From contig WRDV01000027.1 of assembly GCA_009779655.1 (NCBI GenBank), positions 1 through 9,629 of the forward strand: a stretch of DNA of 9,629 bases. Reading direction: 5' to 3'. Shown piece by piece: positions 1-6,635 of this stretch. The translations under genes and the position numbers were made by a program. The stretch comes from Dehalococcoidia bacterium. GTDB taxonomy: Bacteria > Chloroflexota > Dehalococcoidia > Dehalococcoidales > UBA1222. The notes beneath the pieces are model-generated. The model was given only the letters and a program-made list of their open reading frames with translations. It was not told where the DNA came from and did not search any database. Within the stretch, counting starts at the first letter, position 1; each line of letters opens with the position of its first letter.

Positions 1-3000
1 GGTGCTGTCGGCGTTAACAACCTTGATAACGCGGCCTATAGCGTCATACTGAAAGCCTGTAACATTGCCGTTGGCATCGGTAGAGATAATAAGCCTGCCC
101 ATGATGTCGTAAGCAAAGACAACTGCCAGCCGTCCGGGTATTGAACCATTCCCCGGCGTACCGGCTACAAGGTTGCCGGAAACGGCAGTTATTCCTAAGT
201 TAACAATACTTGTTAGGTTGCCATAGATATCGTATGTATAAAACGTCTCAACGTAATTAACGAAGCCGTCTTTGAAATCGCGTTTCTCGGCTACTTCTCC
301 GCGTAAGTTGTAGAGAAATTGTGTTTTAGCTTTAACAACATTGTTGACTTTGATTTCGAGCGTGCTGACAGCCTTGTTATCAGGAGTCAGCGTATATACT
401 TCAGAAATAGTGGTTGATGCATCCTGCTTATATGTTCTGCTTGTGGGAAGATTGAAATTGCTGTCATAAGTTATAGTTGTTTTGAAGTCAGTATTGGCTT
501 TATTCCCGTTTGCCCTCTCGTTCCAGAAAGCCGTGATATTGCCTTTATTGTCATACTCATAGAGCATGATGCTTTCCATATAGGAGTTACTTGAGTTATA
601 GAGACGCCGGGTAACACTGACGGGCAGCTTATCCGCGTTATGCGCGTACTCAGTGACAGATACAGTGACATTGTTGTTCTTGACCGTCTCGCTGACGAGC
701 AAATGTTTGTTATTGAAAACATAAGTGGTTGTTATGGTGCTTCCGTTGATATTGCCGTCGGTTATCGTTGCCGAATAAGTGTAATAGCTTGGCAGATCGT
801 TCGGATCATATTGCCCGCCTCCTGTGCTTGAGCCTGCGTAGCTGTATGTTTTGACGTTGTAGTTGACGTTACCAACGACATCTTTTCTGCCGCCCAGTCT
901 ATAGAACTCGCTGAAACCATAGTCTCCAAAGTAGTTAGTGTCTATGGAATAAGTAAAGACCTTCTTGGCCTGCGTGGGATAGACTACTTCGGTAAGCAAT
1001 ACCCAACAGTTACTGTCCGGGTAATAATCATCGTAGCAAAGCCGGTTGTAGTTGCTAGAACTAAGAGTATAATTAAATGTGACTTGATTGCCTTTGGCAT
1101 CGGTTACGCTTTTTACGGTGTAGTTCTTGCCTGAAATCTTATCAATTGTAATAATGATTTGAGTATTGTCAGGCGCTGTTATCGTTACTGTTCGCCCTGT
1201 TTGAGTATTAGCATAGGCAAAGTTGATTATGCGTCCGCCTGTGTCAATAATCTGGCTTAGTACGCTGTAGCTGCCGAATGATGCGTATTTGTAGGTAATA
1301 GTGTTGCCGTAGCGGTCTGCCTGAGCCATAAGCAGTCCGCTTTGGCTGAAGTAAGTCTTGTCGCCGTTGGCGTATTCCAGGACGTAGAATGAAGTATACT
1401 GCCCGTTGTTATAGGCGGTATGTCTCTTTAGGGTGATGTCTTTCAGGGTATAATTATTCAGGGCATAGGTTTGAGTAGATGAGTTGTATGAACCGATGGT
1501 GTATGACCGGCCGTTGCCCAAATGCAAAACATTATCACTATTGTTAACCGTTTCAATGTACGGCAAATTCCAGTTCCAGCCGGCTCCAAAGACAGTATTG
1601 TCATCCTTATCGTATGAAAAGTTGTAGTATTGATAATCATAAACAGAATTCAGCCAGCAGTTATGGAGTTTTTCTTCGTAATCTAATTTTGTCTCTGAAT
1701 CGACATTCCCGGCATAATAAGTAGTCCATATCTGCGTGATGCGGGAGCAGTAGGCAGGCCAGTTGTTTGGAAATAAATGACCGTAGGTATCCCAATCTTC
1801 ATAACTGTAGTAAGTAAGATTAGTTCCTGAGCTTACATATATCAATCCTGAATAGCGATAGCTGCCGTCGTCATATGAAACACTCATAAATGTAGGATGC
1901 GGATTATCCTCTACCACAAAGAAGTATCCGGGATTAAACATATCCTCGGCGATTAGCTGCACGTTATCCCATTGGTCAGTCGCATACTCTTGTCCGGAAT
2001 CTGCCCATTGGTCTTCATAAGGCCAGTATGACTTACTGTCGGCAATAAACTTTTGCGACGCGTTGTAACTACTAAACCCTTCAACGCCGTCATATATTTC
2101 GATGACAACCCCGTCAAGGTAACAATAGATTTCGTATTCCACAAACCAATAGACAGCCCATTGGTGAGACTTGTAGGATTCCTCGTACAGCGCTGTGTTG
2201 GAAGAGTTATATATAATGGATAGATTCAGATCCAACCCATTCACGCCGGGAATATTCAGGATATCCTGCCAGTAGCTCAAATTGCCTGAATTGAGGTCTA
2301 TGCGCTCGCCGGAGCCGTTATCAATTGAAAAAGGCGCTATCGGATCATATTGCGTGTTTTGAGGCGTGCCGCCGCTAGAAGAGGTAGAGGATGAGTTGTT
2401 CCCATTTAGCAGGCTGGAGTCTATTATTATGCCCTTGATGCCCGTCTCGGCGCTGAGATTAAGCGACTCCTTAACCGCGTCCATCTCTGCGCCGCTTAGA
2501 ATCATCGTCTTGGCGCTTTCCCGTACGATTATCTCGCTTGTGCCTGTGCAAAGATAAAGCTCAAATACTAACTCGTTTCTCTCAATATCATCAGGATAAA
2601 GAATCACTAGCTGTTCGGCTTCAGCCGCATCGAACATGCCGTAGCGCATGGCTAAGTTGATTTGGAGTATGCCTCTGGCTGATAAGCCTTTAGCGCTCAG
2701 GCTGTTAATCTGCTCTGAGCTTAAATTGCTGAAATACTTCTCTGCCTTGGCCCAATCCTCAGGGCTTATGCTGTCAAAGGTTACGGTACCGTCTAAAAGG
2801 TATAATAGGATTACCTCTGGAGAAATCTCCCTTGCGCGGGCCTCTAACTCCGCGAAATACGCCAGCTCTTCTTCTGTCGGATCTGCATATATCCCAAGGT
2901 AGTTTTGAATATACAACTTGTCTTCATCAGAGAAGTTGTTGTATTCGCTCATGCGGCCCATCAGCTCAAAAGCTTTTTCATCATAGGGAAGCTTCTTATA

Positions 3001-5439
3001 ATTCTCCGGGTCGTTTTCCGAGGACTTATCGTCCTGCGAGTTAACTTGCTCTGCTGAAAGAGCTGTCATGGAAAGAAATTGATTAACTTCTCCGGATGAT
3101 GAGGAGGAAGAAGAGGAACTGCCGCTGTTCGATGCCGCCTGGGATATTGTGACTGTAGTTGAGCCTGTGTCTAAAGCCTTGAATACGAAAGAGTTGGTTA
3201 TACCGCTCCACGACATGCCTGACGGGATTTCATGGTCTATGGAGAAAATAACCTCGCCCGGAATAAAGCTTAGTATGGTAATCCCTGTGCCTTGAATTAC
3301 TCCCGCTGTCAGTTCTTTAATCCATGTGAAAGCAGAAAGGTCGGACATTTCTAATATCTGAGGATCATATGTTAAAACAAAGACCAGTCCGTCAAAGTCC
3401 TCTATATCATATGCCCATGCGCTTACGGTATATAGTTTGCCCTCTGTTACATTAAGGAGGAGTTCTTCGCCTGATGAATAAGTTATCAGATATAGCACTG
3501 CCTGTATTGTTATTCCGTTATAAAACGCGGTTAATCCTATACTGCCGACTGCGGCAGTGCTGTCAACAGTGATAACACCGGTAGAACTGTCAATGCTAAC
3601 TCCGGTATAGCTTGCGTCAAGCCCGTAGGTAAATACGGCGGTAGTGATAGGTTTGCCCATCGGATCTAAAGCCGCCGCATTGACAGCGACTGTTTTGGCA
3701 ATTGCTCCGCTTGCCGGAATCGATAAGGTATATGAAGGATATTCAAAGATTAGCTGATCCACGGCAGTGGGAATCAAATTCAGTACGGCTTGCCCTGTTA
3801 GTCCGCTGTATGACGCGGTCAATCCTATACTGCCGGCTGAGGCAGTGTGGGCAACGGTGATAACGCCGGTAGAACTGTTGATGCTGACTCCGATATAACT
3901 GTTGTCAAGGCCGTATGTGATTACGGCGTTCGGGATAATATTCCCCAGCGGATTAATGGCTGCTGCGCTGACTGTCAGTGTTTTAGAAGGATCCAGGGCG
4001 GCCGGCACTGACAAGGTGTAAGACGGTTGAGCAAATACTGGCTGTCCCACAAGACTGGTCAAACAAAGTACAGAATATGATGTAAGCCCGTTACAAGACG
4101 CGGTTAATCCCACGTTTAATTCCACGCTGTTTGGCGTGGCAGAGCTGTCAACAGTAACAACGCCTGTTGAGCTGTTGATGCTGACGCCGGTGTAACTTGC
4201 GTCAAGGCCGTAGGTAATAACGGCGTTGGGGATAATGGTGCCGTACATATCCAAGACTGCCGCGCTGACAGTGATTGTTGCAGCGGGAGAATCTAATAGA
4301 GGAATTGCCAGAGAATACGAAGGCTGATCAAATACGATCTGATTAAACTCAAAGACCGCCATAATCGGGATATTTGATTGAAACAGCCTGCCGAGTCCAA
4401 GCTGCCCATGTTCGTCGCTTCCACAAGCCAAAACAGATGAGAAAGAGTATGCTTTTAAAGCTAAGCTATGAGCGCCTCCGGCAGCAATCATCGTAACTCC
4501 GGTTAGCCCGCTCGCTTGTACAGGTATATAACGTTCGGTTATAGTTTCGTCGCCAAGCTGTCCGCTGCTGTTCAGCCCCCAAGCGTATGCCGTGCCGTCT
4601 GACTTAACAGAAAAACTGTGGCTATCCCCGGCAGCAACAGCTGTGACATTAGTTAATCCGCTTACCTGTACAGGCGCGTTGCTAGAAGTTGTCGTTCCGT
4701 CGCCAAGCTGCCCGTTGCCATTCAATCCCCAAGCCCATACTGCTCCATTTGACCTGCGAGCCAAACTGTGTGCGCTTCCCGCAGCGACTGCCGTAACACT
4801 CGTTAGTCCGCTCACCTGTACCGGCGTGTTGCTATCAGCGGTTGTCCCATTGCCAAGCTGGCCTGATGAATTCAACCCCCAAGCGAAAACTGTACCATCT
4901 GACTTAGTAGCAAGACTGTGATTGCTTCCGGCGGCAATAGCCGTAACATTAGTTAATCCGCTTACTTGTACCGGTGTGGCGCGCTGGGTTGTAGTTCCGT
5001 CGCCAAGCTGCCCGTTAAGATTGTTGCCCCATGCGCGAACTGTGCCGTCGGTTCTAATAGCTAGGTTGTGAGTACCTCCGGCGGCAATAGCCGTAACATT
5101 AGTTAATCCGCTTACTTGTACAGGCGTGTTGCTAGAAATTGTTGTTCCGTTGCCGAGTTGCCCGTTTGTGTTCAATCCCCAAGCCCAAACGCTTTCATCA
5201 TTCATAAGAGCTATGGTATGACTGTCTCCGGAGACAATTTTCTCAATTTGCATAGTAAGACCATAATTAGACATGGGAGACTGCAGGGCCGGAGAGGTTG
5301 TTCCTATCTGCTGCGCCGCATAAGCCTTCTGCTGAGTCAGTACAGCCGTTAAACTACTCGTACTAAATAAAAACACGGTCAACAATGTGACCGTGAATAT
5401 CTTCATCGCTATAGCTCTTGCGGATTGGCTCATTCTCAT
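1..5439 (-). CDS. Giant secreted RHS/YD-repeat protein with RCC1, Ig-like and cohesin-like N-terminal modules (partial, C-terminus off window)
   Basis: The frame is open for 1813 codons with no stop and continues past position 1. The start at 5439 follows GGAG by 8 nt; a second in-frame ATG lies two codons later. Residues 1-41 are a signal peptide (hydrophobic core about 14-34, likely cut after AYA-41), so the protein should be exported. Residues about 64-352 are six RCC1 blades with the motif AWGxNxxGQLGxG. Residues about 365-654 are three Ig-like repeats (YGLDxSYxGVSIxSSTG). Residues about 658-767 resemble a cohesin fold (FVLTYDPQILEM). A serine run at about 771-783 leads into an acidic helical segment (about 805-1010). 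The RHS entry segment starts near 1030 (FSIDNGSGERIDLNSGNLSY), followed by a Trp/Tyr-rich shell and, from about 1270, YD repeats such as YDNKGNITAF, YDIYGNLTSI and YDAIGRVIKV. RHS proteins form cocoon-like shells that often carry a variable C-terminal toxin; that end is not visible, so a toxin role is inference. Confidence 0.93.
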   Translation of the reverse strand, partial: MRMSQSARAIAMKIFTVTLLTVFLFSTSSLTAVLTQQKAYAAQQIGTTSPALQSPMSNYGLTMQIEKIVSGDSHTIALMNDESVWAWGLNTNGQLGNGTTISSNTPVQVSGLTNVTAIAAGGTHNLAIRTDGTVRAWGNNLNGQLGDGTTTQRATPVQVSGLTNVTAIAAGSNHSLATKSDGTVFAWGLNSSGQLGNGTTADSNTPVQVSGLTSVTAVAAGSAHSLARRSNGAVWAWGLNGNGQLGDGTTTSSNAPVQVSGLTNVTAVAAGDSHSFSVKSDGTAYAWGLNSSGQLGDETITERYIPVQASGLTGVTMIAAGGAHSLALKAYSFSSVLACGSDEHGQLGLGRLFQSNIPIMAVFEFNQIVFDQPSYSLAIPLLDSPAATITVSAAVLDMYGTIIPNAVITYGLDASYTGVSINSSTGVVTVDSSATPNSVELNVGLTASCNGLTSYSVLCLTSLVGQPVFAQPSYTLSVPAALDPSKTLTVSAAAINPLGNIIPNAVITYGLDNSYIGVSINSSTGVITVAHTASAGSIGLTASYSGLTGQAVLNLIPTAVDQLIFEYPSYTLSIPASGAIAKTVAVNAAALDPMGKPITTAVFTYGLDASYTGVSIDSSTGVITVDSTAAVGSIGLTAFYNGITIQAVLYLITYSSGEELLLNVTEGKLYTVSAWAYDIEDFDGLVFVLTYDPQILEMSDLSAFTWIKELTAGVIQGTGITILSFIPGEVIFSIDHEIPSGMSWSGITNSFVFKALDTGSTTVTISQAASNSGSSSSSSSSSGEVNQFLSMTALSAEQVNSQDDKSSENDPENYKKLPYDEKAFELMGRMSEYNNFSDEDKLYIQNYLGIYADPTEEELAYFAELEARAREISPEVILLYLLDGTVTFDSISPEDWAKAEKYFSNLSSEQINSLSAKGLSARGILQINLAMRYGMFDAAEAEQLVILYPDDIERNELVFELYLCTGTSEIIVRESAKTMILSGAEMDAVKESLNLSAETGIKGIIIDSSLLNGNNSSSTSSSGGTPQNTQYDPIAPFSIDNGSGERIDLNSGNLSYWQDILNIPGVNGLDLNLSIIYNSSNTALYEESYKSHQWAVYWFVEYEIYCYLDGVVIEIYDGVEGFSSYNASQKFIADSKSYWPYEDQWADSGQEYATDQWDNVQLIAEDMFNPGYFFVVEDNPHPTFMSVSYDDGSYRYSGLIYVSSGTNLTYYSYEDWDTYGHLFPNNWPAYCSRITQIWTTYYAGNVDSETKLDYEEKLHNCWLNSVYDYQYYNFSYDKDDNTVFGAGWNWNLPYIETVNNSDNVLHLGNGRSYTIGSYNSSTQTYALNNYTLKDITLKRHTAYNNGQYTSFYVLEYANGDKTYFSQSGLLMAQADRYGNTITYKYASFGSYSVLSQIIDTGGRIINFAYANTQTGRTVTITAPDNTQIIITIDKISGKNYTVKSVTDAKGNQVTFNYTLSSSNYNRLCYDDYYPDSNCWVLLTEVVYPTQAKKVFTYSIDTNYFGDYGFSEFYRLGGRKDVVGNVNYNVKTYSYAGSSTGGGQYDPNDLPSYYTYSATITDGNINGSTITTTYVFNNKHLLVSETVKNNNVTVSVTEYAHNADKLPVSVTRRLYNSSNSYMESIMLYEYDNKGNITAFWNERANGNKANTDFKTTITYDSNFNLPTSRTYKQDASTTISEVYTLTPDNKAVSTLEIKVNNVVKAKTQFLYNLRGEVAEKRDFKDGFVNYVETFYTYDIYGNLTSIVNLGITAVSGNLVAGTPGNGSIPGRLAVVFAYDIMGRLIISTDANGNVTGFQYDAIGRVIKVVNADST
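3481..4345 (-). repeat. Three tandem Ig-like (Big-type) repeats within the RHS protein
   Basis: Three copies of a 96-99-residue unit are visible, each opening with FxxPSYxLxIP and carrying YGLDxSYxGVSIxSSTGVxTV. The YG position recurs at about 4207, 3910 and 3622 (spacings of 297 and 288 bases). The pattern of short beta strands and alternating hydrophobic residues fits bacterial Ig-like domains, which act as stalks in surface proteins. The family is assigned from pattern only. The first copy has a cysteine pair not seen in the others (LTASCNGLTSYSVLCLTS). Confidence 0.7.
4381..5250 (-). repeat. Six tandem RCC1 repeats with a 150-bp period
   Basis: The GQLG motif recurs at 5158, 5008, 4858, 4708 and 4558, exactly 150 bases (50 codons) apart, and a diverged sixth copy lies 156 bases further, near 4402. 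Adjacent units share long nearly identical DNA stretches, for example around 4940-4975 and 5090-5125, which points to recent duplication or gene conversion. RCC1 blades normally form a seven-bladed beta-propeller used for protein or chromatin binding. Only six full blades are seen, the last being LACGSDEHGQLGLG, which has lost the tryptophan. The array lies directly after the signal peptide and is therefore probably displayed outside the cell. Confidence 0.9.
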
Positions 5440-5447
5440 CTTGATTT

Positions 5448-5451
5448 CTCC
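5448..5451 (-). promoter_or_regulatory. Ribosome binding site of the RHS gene
   Basis: GGAG on the minus strand lies 8 nt upstream of the ATG at 5439. This decides the start over the in-frame ATG codons at 5433 and 5406. Confidence 0.6.
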
Positions 5452-5601
5452 ATTGCGTTATTTAATTACAAAAAAGCCGCTGTAATCCATGCGTTAATAC
5501 AGATAATTCCAGCGACTAAATGACTTATTGATTGTACTTTGGACTGTTATAAAGGTGTCGAGATCCAATTTATAAACTCCAGAGCTATATCTAGCGCGTG
5601 C

Positions 5602-5630
5602 ACTCTACCATACAAATAGCTCGTTGTCAA
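5602..5630 (-). promoter_or_regulatory. Candidate sigma-70-type promoter of the RHS gene
   Basis: On the minus strand a perfect TTGACA (5630-5625) is followed after 17 bases by TAGAGT (5607-5602), a 4/6 match to TATAAT, preceded by an extended -10 TG dinucleotide. Transcription would start near 5595 and leave an untranslated leader of about 155 nt before the ATG at 5439. The leader contains a weak inverted repeat (CTGTA/TACAG, near 5480-5503) of unknown meaning. Confidence 0.5.
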
Positions 5631-5925
5631 TTCTTTTGTATGAGTTCATAATATATTGGACTTTTCGGGATTTATGTTTAGCATATTTAAACAACCCTTG
5701 ATGGGCGGAACATGTTTGCCATATATGCGCACGGAGTGATAAGTGCGATGGTACGTAAAAGAGTAAACGCATCAGTATGGGGACGCTAATTGGTACTATT
5801 TGGGCTACTTTTATGCGTATTTTACCTATATGCACGAGGATTTCACTATCGTTTAGCACTGCAAAATAAGCATTATTAGGTCTATACAAGTATTGACATT
5901 CTTTTCAATTAGTGCAACCATCAAA

Positions 5926-5990
5926 GCAGTATTCCGCCGGTTTATCAGTATGCTAGGATTGGCATATGATGATGAGTTGCGGAATAATGC
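5926..5990. repeat. Interrupted palindrome flanking the terminase promoter candidate
   Basis: The arms GCAGTATTCCGC (5926-5937) and GCGGAATAATGC (5979-5990) are inverted copies matching at 11 of 12 positions, with centres 53 bases apart. A second, imperfect inner pair, ATCAGTATGC and GCATATGAT, lies between them. The nested arrangement could be a two-site operator allowing repression by looping, a site for a site-specific recombinase, or a cruciform. It is the most structured piece of this intergenic region. Confidence 0.55.
5942..5970 (+). promoter_or_regulatory. Candidate promoter of the terminase operon
   Basis: TTATCA (5942-5947, 4/6 match to TTGACA) and TATGAT (5965-5970, 5/6 match to TATAAT) are separated by 17 bases. 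The predicted start near 5977 gives a leader of about 80 nt before the TTG start codon. The elements lie between the arms of the palindrome at 5926-5990, so a protein bound to the arms would be expected to affect initiation. This is an inference from position only. Confidence 0.4.
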
Positions 5991-6042
5991 TTTGGCTTGA
6001 CAGGCGTGCGGGGTATTAAGTACATCAAGTCAACATATAATT

Positions 6043-6048
6043 AGGAGG
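6043..6048 (+). promoter_or_regulatory. Strong ribosome binding site that fixes a TTG start
   Basis: A perfect AGGAGG lies 8 nt upstream of TTG at 6057. No ATG or GTG at a suitable distance competes with it, so this site is the reason for choosing the rare start codon. Confidence 0.75.
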
Positions 6049-6056
6049 AAATTATA

Positions 6057-6635
6057 TTGAGCGTAACAAAAAGTGATGTCACGATACAAAATGCGGCGCC
6101 TTGGGAGCGCCAGCGCGGTGAGTCATCTCAAGCCTTTGAGGCTTTTTCGCGCTATTTGGAGTTAAATTCAGGGCGGAGCTATTCCAAGCTTGCGCGGGAG
6201 CTTGGCAAGAGTGATACCCTCATTGGCAGGTGGGGCAGTAGATGGAGCTGGCAAAGCCGTGCTTATGCTTGGGATAACGAGCTTATGCGTGTTGCGAAAG
6301 CGGCAGAAGAACAGGAGATTAAGGAGATGAAAAAACGGCATATTCGGGCTTCAATGTATATGGTGGCTAGATCAATGAACGAATTACAGAATATACCGCC
6401 GCATACTCTTACTCCCCGTGATGTTGTGCACATGTTTAAGGTTGGAGTTGATGTTGAGCGGCTTACACGCGGTGAGGTGACTGAGCGCACCGAGAGCAGG
6501 TATGAGGACACCACTGCAAGCAATCTTTTGAAGAGCATGTCTTGCGAAGAGTTGCGTAGGATAGTGGCTTTTACTGAGGAGGCTTTAAAGATTATTTCAG
6601 AGGATGATGATAAGGCGGATAATTCAGATGAATAG
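6057..6635 (+). CDS. Terminase small subunit-like HTH protein
   Basis: This 192-residue protein starts at TTG behind AGGAGG. The N-terminal PWERQRGESSQAFEAF segment is followed by a helix-turn-helix-like region at about residues 39-70 (SYSKLARELGKSDTLIGRW, then an aromatic WSWQSRAYAWD segment). Next comes a charged helix (about 74-110), then a second helical part and an acidic tail (EDDDKADNSDE). Small terminases recognise phage packaging sites, assemble as oligomeric rings and stimulate the large subunit. The assignment rests on the HTH and aromatic pattern, the size, and the gene overlapping directly into a large terminase. The stop overlaps the next start by 8 bases, which suggests translational coupling. 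A simple DNA-binding regulator is the main alternative. Confidence 0.78.
   Translation: MSVTKSDVTIQNAAPWERQRGESSQAFEAFSRYLELNSGRSYSKLARELGKSDTLIGRWGSRWSWQSRAYAWDNELMRVAKAAEEQEIKEMKKRHIRASMYMVARSMNELQNIPPHTLTPRDVVHMFKVGVDVERLTRGEVTERTESRYEDTTASNLLKSMSCEELRRIVAFTEEALKIISEDDDKADNSDE

Larger units (their letters stand above)
5440..6056. other. Divergent intergenic region without a supported gene
   Basis: This stretch separates the minus-strand RHS gene from the plus-strand terminase operon. It holds both promoter candidates, the RHS ribosome binding site and an interrupted palindrome at 5926-5990. A 94-codon minus-strand frame at 5605-5889 starts at TTG without a clear ribosome binding site, overlaps the RHS promoter candidate and matches no family I recognise, so it is not called as a gene. 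The region 5600-5900 looks AT-richer than its flanks, and decayed coding sequence cannot be excluded. Confidence 0.6.

Noticed and set aside
2366..3044. Several plus-strand open frames of 60-85 codons
   Set aside because: They are antisense to the continuous RHS frame and have no ribosome binding sites or recognisable products.
4592..4921. A plus-strand open frame with repeated proline- and leucine-rich protein sequence
   Set aside because: It is the antisense of the RCC1 repeats of the minus-strand RHS gene, and its repetition is a by-product of the 150-base unit.
4381..5250. Regularly spaced repeats that might suggest a CRISPR array
   Set aside because: The period is 150 bases, the repeats are in frame and encode RCC1 blades, and there are no short repeats with unique spacers.
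5605..5889. A 94-codon minus-strand open frame in the divergent intergenic region
   Set aside because: It begins at TTG without a clear ribosome binding site, overlaps the better-supported RHS promoter, and its protein resembles no family I know.
5893..6002. Two perfect plus-strand TTGACA hexamers (5893-5898 and 5997-6002)
   Set aside because: Neither has a reasonable -10 element 16-18 bases downstream.
6036..6041. A perfect TATAAT just before the small terminase gene
   Set aside because: Transcription from it would start at or after the AGGAGG site, so it would remove the ribosome binding site, and no -35 lies at the right distance.
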